Assembly: GCF_036381655.1 (NCBI RefSeq)
Contig: NZ_DASVCJ010000076.1
Span: forward strand, 140,467 to 204,466
Origin: Ferrovibrio sp036381655
GTDB lineage: Bacteria; Pseudomonadota; Alphaproteobacteria; Ferrovibrionales; Ferrovibrionaceae
Reading direction: 5' to 3'
DNA length: 64,000 nucleotides
Positions 9,147 to 17,978 of this stretch are shown here, piece after piece. The position numbers and the translations under genes were made by a program. The notes under the pieces are model-generated. The model saw only the letters and a program-made list of their open reading frames with translations, did not search any database and had not been told where the DNA came from. The stretch's first letter is position 1. Each line of letters begins with the position of its first letter.

Positions 9147-10349
9147 ATGACCGAGGCTTTCATCTGCGATGCCATCCGTACACCTGTCGGCCGTTACGGC
9201 GGTGCGCTGTCGGCCGTGCGCGCCGACGATCTTGCCGCCATCCCGATCAAGGCGCTGATGCAGCGGAACCCTGCCGTCGACTGGAATGCGGTCGATGACG
9301 TCATCTATGGCTGTGCGAACCAGGCCGGCGAAGACAACCGCAATGTTGCCCGCATGGCGCTATTGCTGGCTGGCTTGCCGGACAAGGTTCCCGGCGCGAC
9401 GGTCAACCGCCTCTGCGGCTCGGGCCTGGAAGCAGCCAGTGCCGGGGCCCGCGCGATCAAGACCGGTGAAGCCGACCTCGTCATTGCCGGCGGCGTTGAA
9501 AGCATGAGCCGTGCGCCATTCGTGATGGCGAAAGCCGAAGCGGCCTTTTCGCGCACCGCCGAGATCTACGACACGACGATCGGCTGGCGTTTCGTCAATA
9601 AACTGCTGAAGCAGAAATACGGCGTAGATTCGATGCCGGAAACGGCGGAAAACGTGGCCGAGCAATTCCGCATCAGCCGTGCCGATCAGGACGCGTTCGC
9701 CCTTCGCAGCCAGCAGAGGGCTTTGAATGCGATCAAACTGGGGCTGTTCGAAGCCGAGATCACGCCGGTCACCATTCCCAGCCGCAAGGGCGACCCGGTT
9801 GTCGTCGATCGCGACGAGCACCCGCGTGAAACCTCGATCGAAGCCTTGTCGCGCCTGCCGACCCCGTTCCGTCAGGGCGGCACAGTCACGGCCGGCAACG
9901 CGTCGGGGGTGAATGACGGTGCTGCGGCGCTGATATTGGCTTCGGAGGCGGCGGCCAAGAAACATGGCCTGACTTTGCGGGGGCGGATCATCGCGACCGC
10001 GACGGCCGGTGTGCCGCCGCGGATCATGGGCATCGGTCCCGTGCCGGCGACCGGAAAGGTGCTGGCAAAAGCCGGGATGACGATCCGCGACATCGACGTC
10101 ATCGAGTTGAACGAGGCTTTCGCGGCGCAATCCCTTGCCTGCTTGCGCGAACTTAAAATCCCGGATGACGCAACTTACGTGAATCCGAATGGCGGGGCGA
10201 TCGCCCTGGGCCACCCGCTCGGCATGAGTGGTGCCCGTCTTTTGACCACGGCGCTCAATCAGCTCGAACGTACCGGCGGCCGCTATGGCCTTTGCACCAT
10301 GTGCATCGGTGTCGGCCAGGGTATCGCCATGATCATCGAGCGGATTTAA
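9147..10349 (+). CDS. pcaF: 3-oxoadipyl-CoA / acetyl-CoA thiolase
   Basis: A 400-residue thiolase. The acylated cysteine is Cys90 in NRLCGSG, the catalytic histidine is in GGAIALGHPLGMSG, and the second cysteine is in TMCIGVGQG near the C terminus. The N terminus (ICDAIRTPVGRYGG, VRADDL, GCANQAGEDNRNVARM) closely matches 3-oxoadipyl-CoA thiolases of the beta-ketoadipate and phenylacetate routes, so PcaF is the best name, although no other aromatic degradation gene is nearby. The start has AGGGAGAG upstream. It converges on a chemoreceptor gene after four bases. Confidence 0.85.
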   Translation: MTEAFICDAIRTPVGRYGGALSAVRADDLAAIPIKALMQRNPAVDWNAVDDVIYGCANQAGEDNRNVARMALLLAGLPDKVPGATVNRLCGSGLEAASAGARAIKTGEADLVIAGGVESMSRAPFVMAKAEAAFSRTAEIYDTTIGWRFVNKLLKQKYGVDSMPETAENVAEQFRISRADQDAFALRSQQRALNAIKLGLFEAEITPVTIPSRKGDPVVVDRDEHPRETSIEALSRLPTPFRQGGTVTAGNASGVNDGAAALILASEAAAKKHGLTLRGRIIATATAGVPPRIMGIGPVPATGKVLAKAGMTIRDIDVIELNEAFAAQSLACLRELKIPDDATYVNPNGGAIALGHPLGMSGARLLTTALNQLERTGGRYGLCTMCIGVGQGIAMIIERI

Positions 10350-10353
10350 AGAT

Positions 10354-12285
10354 CTAAGTCTTGTATCCGATGCGGAAGCCGCCCCAGTGGCGGCCCCGTA
10401 CGGTGATCGGCGCCGACATGTCTTTCATCAGGATGAAGACGCCGCCGCCCATGTCGCGGCGATAACATTGCAGCAGGTATGGCTTGGTGTTGCGGCCGCA
10501 GGCCAGCCCCACGGTGTCGTTGAACATCCGGCGATTGCGGGAATTGGCCGCGTTCCAGACCGGATCGTCGCCCTGCGGCTGACAGTATTTCAGATTATGG
10601 GTCGGCAGATATCCGTTGCGGTCCACCGCGGCGCAGAAGGCAATGGCCGAGTTCGATTTCAGCAGCGGCTCCTGAATATCCGGCAGGACCTTGTCGGTAA
10701 AGCTGACGAAGCGGGTCATGAATTGCTGCGGATTGCTGCCTTTGACCGGAACATAATTTTCATCGAAGAGATCGTCCAAGCTCAGTTCGCCTCGATCTAA
10801 AGCAGATTCGAACAGAGTACTGATTTGAGCCGCCGCCTTCTGTGCGGCGACGAGACACGGATGATCGGCGGTTGTCGTTACGAAGGCTATCTGCGTTGCC
10901 AGATTGGCAACCTGCTGATCGATATCCTGGATCGCTGCTCCGGTGCGTTGGACCATCGACAGATAGCCACGTGTAGCTGCATTCATATCGATGATGGCGT
11001 GGCTGACGCCGTCAACCCGCCCCGACTGATCGGTGCTGGCCTGCTCGATCTCATGGAGCTGCTGTCCCATGGTGTCGATGGCATCGACGATCTGGCTCAG
11101 CACGGTCCCGGTTTCGCGGACCAGTGCAACGCCGGATTTAACCTTGTCGTTCGACTGTTTGATGATGCTGCCGATATCCTTGGATGCGTTCGCGGAGCGT
11201 TGCGCCAACGCGCGAACCTCCTGGGCCACCACGGCAAAACCCTTGCCGGCTTCACCGGCGCGGGCTGCCTCGACGGACGCGTTCAGGGCCAGAAGGTTGG
11301 TCTGGAAGGCGATTTCGTTGATCAGCGACGTGATCTCCGAGATGCGCTGCGACATCTCCGCCATCTCGTTCATGGCCTCGATCGACCGGCTCACTACCTG
11401 CACGCCATTCTCGGCGGCGGCCCTGGCTTGTTCTGCCTGCTGGTTTGCCCGTTTCGCGGTCGCCTCGTTGGCGCGGGCAGCGTCGCTCAGGCTCGCCGCA
11501 TCGGCCGCCGTGTGATCCAGGCGATCCGATTGCGCCGCCGCACTTTCGGCCAGCCCCTGGGCTTCCTTGGTCAACTGGACCGTGGCGCCGGAAATCGTGT
11601 TGGCCGCCTGAACGATGGTTCCGATCACATCTCCCAACCGTTCGATGGCTTGTCCGGCTGCCTCGCGGATGACGGCAAAGTCTCCGCGATAGTCGTTTGA
11701 CAATCCGCTCGACAAATCACCATCGGCCATGCGGGCGAATAAAGTCTTCAGATCGCCGACCACGCCATCCAGTGTCGCCGCCATCTGATTGAAACGCTCG
11801 ACGAGCTTGCGGTCTCCCTTGGCATTTTTCTCGTCCAGCCGTTGATGCAGAACACCGTCGCTGATCGCTCCATACAGCCTGATCATGTCGTCAAGCGCTT
11901 TGCTATCGGCCTGGCGCACCTCCTGCAGCTCTCGCTCCAGCTCGGCAATACGCTGCTGCAGTGCGGCGCTCTTGTCGTGTTCGGCCTTCCACTGTCCTTT
12001 CAGTCTCGCCAGCGCATCGCGGGCGGGTCCTGCGACGGCCACGGTTTCGAGATCAAGGAAAGGCCAGTTCTGGAGCAGCTTGATGATGCCCGTGCCGGAA
12101 TGGGCCAGGGAGACAATGAGCAGGCTGTCGGCTGCCAGCAGCACCAGTGCGGCGATGGAAATCCAATGAGCAGGAAGGTCAGTCGGCTGTTGTGCGGTCC
12201 AAATCCACCCGAACGCCGCTATGGCCAAAAGGATGACCGCCAGCCCGACACGCAAACCGACAGAAACATTGCTCAAGGCCCGCAT
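10354..12285 (-). CDS. Methyl-accepting chemotaxis protein with C-terminal sensor region
   Basis: A 643-residue chemoreceptor. Two hydrophobic segments (about 13-30 and 40-60) enclose only a very short periplasmic loop, so there is no classical ligand domain outside. A coiled coil (95-130) and HAMP-like region (150-220) lead into the signalling hairpin, whose tip EIAFQTNLLALNASVEAARAG lies at about 324-344. After the signalling domain there is an unusual extra domain, residues 475-643, including RNRRMFND, RNTKPYLLQCYRRDMGGG and APITVRGRHWGGFRIGY, which looks like a Cache-type sensor placed in the cytoplasm. The GGGGAGGGG ribosome binding site adjoins the ATG. Confidence 0.92.
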   Translation of the reverse strand: MRALSNVSVGLRVGLAVILLAIAAFGWIWTAQQPTDLPAHWISIAALVLLAADSLLIVSLAHSGTGIIKLLQNWPFLDLETVAVAGPARDALARLKGQWKAEHDKSAALQQRIAELERELQEVRQADSKALDDMIRLYGAISDGVLHQRLDEKNAKGDRKLVERFNQMAATLDGVVGDLKTLFARMADGDLSSGLSNDYRGDFAVIREAAGQAIERLGDVIGTIVQAANTISGATVQLTKEAQGLAESAAAQSDRLDHTAADAASLSDAARANEATAKRANQQAEQARAAAENGVQVVSRSIEAMNEMAEMSQRISEITSLINEIAFQTNLLALNASVEAARAGEAGKGFAVVAQEVRALAQRSANASKDIGSIIKQSNDKVKSGVALVRETGTVLSQIVDAIDTMGQQLHEIEQASTDQSGRVDGVSHAIIDMNAATRGYLSMVQRTGAAIQDIDQQVANLATQIAFVTTTADHPCLVAAQKAAAQISTLFESALDRGELSLDDLFDENYVPVKGSNPQQFMTRFVSFTDKVLPDIQEPLLKSNSAIAFCAAVDRNGYLPTHNLKYCQPQGDDPVWNAANSRNRRMFNDTVGLACGRNTKPYLLQCYRRDMGGGVFILMKDMSAPITVRGRHWGGFRIGYKT

Positions 12286-12310
12286 AACCCCTCCCCGTGG
12301 GGTTTCCCCC
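12286..12310 (-). promoter_or_regulatory. GC-rich hairpin overlapping the chemoreceptor leader
   Basis: On the minus strand the leader reads GGGGG-AAA-CCCC-AC-GGGGAGGGGTT just before the ATG at 12285. The CCCC can pair with the upstream GGGG or with the G runs of the ribosome binding site, though the second pairing has a very tight loop unless the distal G run is used. This is a possible control of translation, seen in sequence but untested. Confidence 0.3.
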
Positions 12311-12340
12311 TGATTATTCTTATCGTTTTCGGCATCAACA

Positions 12341-12362
12341 CGAATAGAAAACTTTCTATTCG
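12341..12362. promoter_or_regulatory. Perfect 10-2-10 inverted repeat, operator-like
   Basis: CGAATAGAAA and its exact complement TTTCTATTCG are separated by AC. The site lies 56 bases upstream of the chemoreceptor start and about 195 bases upstream of the small gene at 12557. No T run follows on either strand, so a terminator is unlikely; a dimeric repressor or activator site is the simplest reading. Confidence 0.5.
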
Positions 12363-12556
12363 ATTGCGCCGTGTTTTGACTAGTCTAGCGTAAAATCCCC
12401 CCGCAGGCGGTAACGTGCGCAGCAGCGGCCCCACAATAATGCTGTTCGACTTTAGTCGGAGGATATTGCCTGCTAGGTATTTACTCCCAATGCGAGGAAT
12501 TCAGCTGACGGAATTTCGCCAACCCTTCCGTAACCATTTCCGCGGAATTTGAGGAA

Positions 12557-12760
12557 ATGACATCGGATGCAGACATCTGGCGGACGGCACGCGATCTGAT
12601 CGCCGAGCAAGGCCCGCGTCGGGCAGAAGCTTATGCGAATAAGCAAGTCAACGAGATGGCTTCGAGCGGCAATTTCGCCGGCAATCTGGTCTGGCGCCGC
12701 ATCCACCGTGCCATCAAGGGGTTGAACGGCACCAATAAAGCCACTGGTTCCCGGCGCTAG
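12557..12760 (+). CDS. Small conserved hypothetical protein
   Basis: A 67-residue soluble protein starting MTSDADIWRTARDLIAEQG. The composition and the IWRTAR...W-RI-RAI pattern resemble small uncharacterised alphaproteobacterial proteins (DUF6961-like, by memory and not checked). No signal peptide or membrane segment. A GAGGAA directly abuts the ATG, which is closer than optimal, so the start is uncertain. Its stop codon shares the palindrome CTAG with the stop of the convergent pentapeptide-repeat gene. Function unknown. Confidence 0.6.
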   Translation: MTSDADIWRTARDLIAEQGPRRAEAYANKQVNEMASSGNFAGNLVWRRIHRAIKGLNGTNKATGSRR

Positions 12761-13719
12761 CCTGAAGGCAGGCCGCGCGCCCCTTCGACCTGGGCACCGC
12801 GTAGATCGATGCCGGTCAGATTGGCATACATCAAATTCGCTTCCCGCAGATCCGAGCAGATCAACTTGGCGCCATGCAGATTGGCGTTTGAAAAATTGAC
12901 TTTCCGCAAGTCGGCGCCGTTGAGATTGGCCTGGGCCAAATGCGCGCGCGACAAATACCAGCCGGACATGTTGGCGCGCCGGCCGACCTGGCCGTCAGAA
13001 TCGATCCAGGCTTGATGATCGCGTAAGACCTGCTCGATAACCTCCGGTGTCACTTCCTGCGGGACCTTCGCTTCCGTGCCCTGCAATTGCTTCATAATTT
13101 CGGCGGGAAAGTCCGCCAGGCGGAAATTGGCATCCCTCAGTTTGGCATTTTTGAACTGTACGTTGCTGATCGTGGAATAAGAAAAATCCGCCCCCTCAAG
13201 ATCGGCATTGTCGAGTATAGCGCCGTCCAGGATCGCTCCGACAAACGAAGCGCCGATCAGTTTGGCCTGGCTAAGGTTGGTGTTGTGCAGCGTGGTGTCG
13301 CTTAGGGATACCACACCGCCCTTGCCATGCGGCGGCACTGGCGCCTCGGTCATCGGGCGCATGTCTGCATTCTCGAACCGTGTGCCCTTCAGGATCGCGC
13401 GGGACAGATCGGCGCCACGCAAATTGGCCCAGATGAAGCGGGCATTGGTCAGGTCGGCGCCGGAGAAATCGCAGCCGGTCAGAACCGCCTGGCTGAAATC
13501 GGAATTCCGTAAATCGGCACAATAGAACCGGCAACTGCGAAAGATTGCCCGCTGCAGGTTCATCCCGACCAGCTTGATCCCGGTCAGGTCGGCGCCAACC
13601 AGCGTGAGTTGCTTGCCACGATTGAGCTTGCCCAGGCGTCCGGACAGGAATTCGCCATGCGACTTGATCTGATCGTAGAGATCGTCAGGCCAGGATGAAT
13701 GCTGAGCGTCGGTTGTCAT
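12757..13719 (-). CDS. Pentapeptide repeat protein
   Basis: A 320-residue protein with two blocks of A(D/N)LXX pentapeptide repeats, which fold as a right-handed quadrilateral beta helix. Each block is preceded by a similar helical segment: IKSHGEFL...GKQLTLVGADL at the N terminus, and VLRDHQAWIDSDGQVGRRANMSG near the middle. The same module occurs in the second pentapeptide protein at 57024. The start at 13719 (MTTDAQHSS) has AAGAG in a good position; an ATG five codons upstream lacks one. No signal peptide, so probably cytoplasmic. The role is unknown; known relatives include gyrase-protecting Qnr/MfpA proteins, but nothing here indicates that function. Confidence 0.85.
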   Translation of the reverse strand: MTTDAQHSSWPDDLYDQIKSHGEFLSGRLGKLNRGKQLTLVGADLTGIKLVGMNLQRAIFRSCRFYCADLRNSDFSQAVLTGCDFSGADLTNARFIWANLRGADLSRAILKGTRFENADMRPMTEAPVPPHGKGGVVSLSDTTLHNTNLSQAKLIGASFVGAILDGAILDNADLEGADFSYSTISNVQFKNAKLRDANFRLADFPAEIMKQLQGTEAKVPQEVTPEVIEQVLRDHQAWIDSDGQVGRRANMSGWYLSRAHLAQANLNGADLRKVNFSNANLHGAKLICSDLREANLMYANLTGIDLRGAQVEGARGLPSG

Positions 13720-13791
13720 TGTCTCTTCATCCACTTAAGCCCAAATGGCAGAGTTGGATGTTGAGACTATCAACCCGCCTTCAACAATTCA

Positions 13792-14325
13792 TTAACGGAC
13801 GGCGCCGAGCTGCTGGCGATATGTCGCGGCCAACCTTGAATAATGGCTAGATGTTTGGCGGTTTCGCTCGATTTCTTCGCCATCCAGGCGGCGCATCAGC
13901 CTGGCGGGACGGCCGCCCCAGAGCTCGCCCCGGCCGATCCGTTTCCCGGGCGTCAGCAATGAGCCGGCTGCCAGCATGCCGTCACTCTCGATCACGCAGC
14001 CATCCATGACAGTCGCCTGCATGCCGACGAAGCTGTGATCCTCCAGCACGCAGCCGTGGATCAGGGCAAGATGCCCTACCGTGACGTTCGAGCCGATGGT
14101 CGTGGAAAAGCGCGCCCGGGTGACGTGGACGACGCTGCCATCCTGGATATTCGTTTCACTACCGATGCGAATGTCCCGCACATCGCCGCGCAGGATGCAG
14201 CCGAACCAGATCGAACTGGCGGCGCCGATCTCGACATCGCCGATGACGGTGGCATTCGGGGCAATAAAGGCGTCCGGCGCAATGACGGGCTGCTTGTCCC
14301 CGAAAGGCAGAACGAGCGCCGGCAT
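13792..14325 (-). CDS. Gamma-class carbonic anhydrase-like hexapeptide protein
   Basis: A 177-residue left-handed beta-helix protein of the gamma-carbonic anhydrase / PaaY / YrdA family, active as a trimer with metal between subunits. The three zinc ligands are all present: His67 in VVHVTR, and His85 and His90 in VGHLALIHGC. The hexapeptide repeats run from about residue 14 to 135 and are followed by a C-terminal helix. Its ATG shares one base with the argC stop (TAATG), so it is translationally coupled to argC. True carbonic anhydrase activity cannot be told from sequence, as many family members are inactive or act on other substrates. Confidence 0.9.
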   Translation of the reverse strand: MPALVLPFGDKQPVIAPDAFIAPNATVIGDVEIGAASSIWFGCILRGDVRDIRIGSETNIQDGSVVHVTRARFSTTIGSNVTVGHLALIHGCVLEDHSFVGMQATVMDGCVIESDGMLAAGSLLTPGKRIGRGELWGGRPARLMRRLDGEEIERNRQTSSHYSRLAATYRQQLGAVR

Positions 14326-15374
14326 TACGGGAACAGCGCGATCTGATCGAGCCCGGTCGTTTCCGGTAAGCCGAACATGACGTTAAAATTCTGCACTGCC
14401 TGCCCGCTAGCCCCCTTCATCAGATTGTCGATAACGGAAAACAGCATCGCCCGTCCTTTGACCCGGTCGGCAAAAACCCCGATATGGCAGGCATTGGTGC
14501 CGCGGACATGGCGGGTCTGCGGCGAAACGCCCTGAGGGACAATCTGTACGAACGGTTCGACGGCGTAGCGCTGCAGCAGCGCGGCGCGAAGATCGTCGGC
14601 CGTCGCTCCATTCTGCAGCCGGACATAGATGCTGGACAGCATGCCGCGGTTCATCGGCATCAGATGCGGCGTGAAGTTGACCACGATCGGCCGGCCGGCT
14701 GCCGCCGAAAGCTCCTGCTCGATTTCCGGGCCATGCCGGTGCGAAGCAACCGCATAGGCATGCGTGCCCTCTGCCGCCTCGCAATACAGCGAACTCTCCT
14801 TCAGGCCCCGGCCGGCGCCGGATACGCCCGACTTGGCATCGATGACAATGTCATCCGCATCGATAAGGCCCGCCGCGATCAGCGGCACCAGCGGCAATTG
14901 GGCCGAGGTCGGATAGCAGCCGGGATTGGCCACCAGCCGGGCATTGGCGATCTCCGAACGCCGGATTTCGGTTAGTCCATAGACCGCCTCGTCCTGCAGT
15001 TTCGGCGCCAGGTGCTCGTGGCCATACCATTTGGCATATTCGGCGGTGTCCCGCAGCCGGAAGTCGGCCGACAGGTCGATCACCTTCAAATGCGGCGGCA
15101 GGCCGGCGATGACTTCCTGGGTCGTGCCATGCGGCAAGGCGCAAAAGGCAGCATCGACCTGCGACCAATCAACTTCCTTGATGGTAACCAGCTTGGGCAG
15201 GCCGAGGCCGATGAATTGCGGGAAAACGGTTTCGATACCCTCCCCAGCCTTCCTGTCGGCGGTCAGGGCGACGATGCGGACGCGCGGATGACGCAGCAGG
15301 ATGCGGAGCAGCTCCGCGCCCGTGTAACCGCTGGCACCCAAAATCGCGACCTTGATGGCATCGGCCTTGGCCAT
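14325..15374 (-). CDS. argC: N-acetyl-gamma-glutamyl-phosphate reductase
   Basis: ArgC carries out the NADPH-dependent reduction of N-acetylglutamyl phosphate in arginine biosynthesis. The 349-residue protein has the Rossmann motif ILGASGYTGAELLR, the active-site cysteine in NPGCYPTS, SGVSGAGR, and the FTPHLMPMNRGM block. The start at 15374 is preceded by AGGAGG; the frame extends 19 further codons without support. The gene is coupled to the gamma-carbonic anhydrase-like gene downstream and is separated from the second chemoreceptor by about 70 bases. Confidence 0.95.
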   Translation of the reverse strand: MAKADAIKVAILGASGYTGAELLRILLRHPRVRIVALTADRKAGEGIETVFPQFIGLGLPKLVTIKEVDWSQVDAAFCALPHGTTQEVIAGLPPHLKVIDLSADFRLRDTAEYAKWYGHEHLAPKLQDEAVYGLTEIRRSEIANARLVANPGCYPTSAQLPLVPLIAAGLIDADDIVIDAKSGVSGAGRGLKESSLYCEAAEGTHAYAVASHRHGPEIEQELSAAAGRPIVVNFTPHLMPMNRGMLSSIYVRLQNGATADDLRAALLQRYAVEPFVQIVPQGVSPQTRHVRGTNACHIGVFADRVKGRAMLFSVIDNLMKGASGQAVQNFNVMFGLPETTGLDQIALFP

Positions 15375-15447
15375 ACCGTCCTCCTGAGAATAAACGCTGG
15401 ATCGGTATAGCGCGCTGGCCGCAGCGGTCAAATGCTAAAATGTCACC

Positions 15448-17802
15448 CTAGATACGGAATTGTCCCACTAATTCCGCAAGTTCCTGTGCCTGTCGCGCCA
15501 TCGCCTGCGACGAGGCTGTCGTCTGTTCGACAAGCGCACCATTCCGCTGGGTCATTTCATCCATATTGGCTACCGCCGTGTTGACCTCTTCCAGCCCGAC
15601 CGCCTGCTCCCGGCTGGCCGAGGTGATCTCGCCGATGATGTCGGCCACTTTCTTCACCGCCGTGACGATCTCGGCGAGGCTTCCACCGGTCAGATTGACC
15701 AGCCGGGCGCCCTCACGGACTTCGTTCGTGCTGGCTTGGATCAGCGTCTTGATTTCCTTGGACGCGTCGGCCGAACGCTGGGCCAGGGCCCGCACTTCCT
15801 GCGCGACCACGGCAAAGCCCTTCCCGGCTTCGCCGGCCCGGGCCGCTTCGACCGAGGCGTTCAACGCCAGCAGGTTCGTCTGGAACGCGATCTCGTCGAT
15901 CAGGCCGACGATATCCGAGATTTTCCGCGCGCTGTCCTCGATACGGGTGACCGCGGAAACGGCATCCTGAACCACCTGTCCGCCCTTTTCGGCGGTATCC
16001 CGAGCGGCCATCGCAAGCTGATTGGCCGCTTCGGCGTTATCGGCATTCTGCTTCACGGTGGCGGTGATCTGATGCATGGAAGCGGCGGTTTCCTCGAGGC
16101 TGGCGGCCTGTTGCTCGGTGCGGCTTGCCAGATCGTTGCTGCCGGTCGAAATTTCCGCGGCGGCGTCGCGGACCGTGGCCGCGGCCCCGGCCACCCGCCC
16201 AACCGTCTCGGCCAACTGCTGTGCCGCCTGGTTGGCGTCGCGTTTCAGGCTGTCGAAGAGGCCCGAATACTCGGCTTCGATCCGATGAGTGAAATCTCCG
16301 CGGGCCATGGCCGCCAGCGCGCCGCCGAAGTTGGCGAACACGTCCTCCAGCGTGGCCAGCAGGCCATTCATCCGCTCTCCCAGGCGCCGCATCGTCCCGT
16401 CCAGTTGCTGGATTTCGATCCGGGCGGACAAATCGCCCTCGGCGGCAGCCCCGACCACTTCGCCGACGGCGCGGTCCAGCAGATTTTCCTGCTCCCGCCG
16501 CTGTTCCTCCGCTGCGAGACGGTTGCGCTCCACCTGCTGCTGCAGTTCTTCATTCTGCAGGCCGTTTTCCTTGAACACCTGCACGGCGCGGGCCATGTCG
16601 CCGATCTCGTCGCCACGGGACCGGTCGGGGACTTCCGTGCCCCACTCGCGATTGGACAGCTTGTTCATCACGGCGGTCAGCAGGACAAGTGGATCCACCA
16701 CCCGGCGGCCGATATAGAGCCACCCGAGCGCCACAGCGGCCAGCAGGCTGGCCGCTGCTACGATGGCAAGGATGAGCTTGCCGCTGGCGCTGGTCTTGCG
16801 TGCTTCGCTGGCGGCATCCATGACGCCTTGATTGGCGGATCCGACCGTCTGATCGGTCAGGGCGCCAAGCTCCTGCGCTGCCTGACGGCTTACGCCGAGC
16901 GCCCGCCGTGTCTGGGCGGTCGCCGACAATTCCTGCTCGCGCAGGCTGATCACGCCAATTCCCGGACTGCCAAAATCCAGGATGGCGACGGTCGCATCAT
17001 GGAGCTGCTCGTTGGGTTTTATCTTTTCGATATACGCCAACGTGCGTTCGACTTTCTCCGCCGATTCTTCGTAAAGACCGCTCATCTTCTGGAGTTCATC
17101 CATATTGGCGGCCTGGGCGCCGACCGCTAAAAGGCCGACCGTATTATTGACCTCCGAGATAAGGCTGCTGATGCCCTGCAGCATCAACAGCTCGGTATTG
17201 GCCAGTTTACTGAGTGACTGTTCGATCTTGATGAGGTCGCCGGACGAGGTGACCGATGTCATGCCCGAGGTCAGGTCGAAGACGGCATCCTCGACCATGG
17301 GGCCGGCCAGCTTCAGGAAAGCCTCGTGGGCTGCAGCAAGCTTTGCCGTCTCATCGGTGCGGAACTGGGTCGTACGGATCCGGGCATCCACCAGCTGCCG
17401 CAATTGCCCGATCCTGGCGAGCAGTGCCTTGGTCTGCTTTTGGATGGCTTCCGCGCGCTCGCCCGCCGCCGAGATGCTGATCAGGTTCAGCACCGCGTTA
17501 ATTTTTTCCTCTTTCTCTTTGATTTTATTGGCAACCGACTGAAGCTCATTAATGTTCTCGGCGGCGACCAGATCAGGGGCTGAGCCGGCGATATCGGCAA
17601 CCTGTGCCGCCAGGTTGAGGCTGGCGATGACGCTGGTGACCCCCTCGTCGGTCACCACAGCCATGGCCTTGTCCAGCCTTGTCAGGGCAAACCATCCGGC
17701 TGCAGCGGACACCAGCGCAAAGCTGGCGATAGCCCCGACTGCCAAATACAGCCGCTGTTTGATACCGGCACGCAAGGTAAGCGTCGGCCACCTGACTCTC
17801 AT
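15448..17802 (-). CDS. Methyl-accepting chemotaxis protein
   Basis: A 784-residue transmembrane receptor. Segment 1 (about 16-36, LYLAVGAIASFALVSAAAG) and segment 2 (about 345-370, ILAIVAAASLLAAVALGWLY) flank a roughly 300-residue periplasmic helical domain without a recognised name. A HAMP domain follows (VDPLVLLTAVMNKLSNREW), then a second HAMP-like stretch (DFTHRIEAEYSGLFDSLKRD), and the signalling domain with the tip EIAFQTNLLALNASVEAARAG and QRSADASKEIK. The C terminus (MARQAQELAELVGQFRI) is the usual end of alphaproteobacterial receptors. It is transcribed divergently from trpG. The ligand is unknown. Confidence 0.93.
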   Translation of the reverse strand: MRVRWPTLTLRAGIKQRLYLAVGAIASFALVSAAAGWFALTRLDKAMAVVTDEGVTSVIASLNLAAQVADIAGSAPDLVAAENINELQSVANKIKEKEEKINAVLNLISISAAGERAEAIQKQTKALLARIGQLRQLVDARIRTTQFRTDETAKLAAAHEAFLKLAGPMVEDAVFDLTSGMTSVTSSGDLIKIEQSLSKLANTELLMLQGISSLISEVNNTVGLLAVGAQAANMDELQKMSGLYEESAEKVERTLAYIEKIKPNEQLHDATVAILDFGSPGIGVISLREQELSATAQTRRALGVSRQAAQELGALTDQTVGSANQGVMDAASEARKTSASGKLILAIVAAASLLAAVALGWLYIGRRVVDPLVLLTAVMNKLSNREWGTEVPDRSRGDEIGDMARAVQVFKENGLQNEELQQQVERNRLAAEEQRREQENLLDRAVGEVVGAAAEGDLSARIEIQQLDGTMRRLGERMNGLLATLEDVFANFGGALAAMARGDFTHRIEAEYSGLFDSLKRDANQAAQQLAETVGRVAGAAATVRDAAAEISTGSNDLASRTEQQAASLEETAASMHQITATVKQNADNAEAANQLAMAARDTAEKGGQVVQDAVSAVTRIEDSARKISDIVGLIDEIAFQTNLLALNASVEAARAGEAGKGFAVVAQEVRALAQRSADASKEIKTLIQASTNEVREGARLVNLTGGSLAEIVTAVKKVADIIGEITSASREQAVGLEEVNTAVANMDEMTQRNGALVEQTTASSQAMARQAQELAELVGQFRI

Positions 17803-17978
17803 AACGAATCCCCCAACATCTATCCTTGGTTGAGATTGTTCTTTGTTTTTCGAAATATCGCAATACTATGAATTTGCGGAAGAATTAGCCGTCGGGCCAT
17901 TATCGTTCTGAGGGTTGTGCCGGCGCCTGTCCGAGAGGGATGAGGGTGTGCTAGGCTGCGGCCGCAAGGTAGGCTGAA

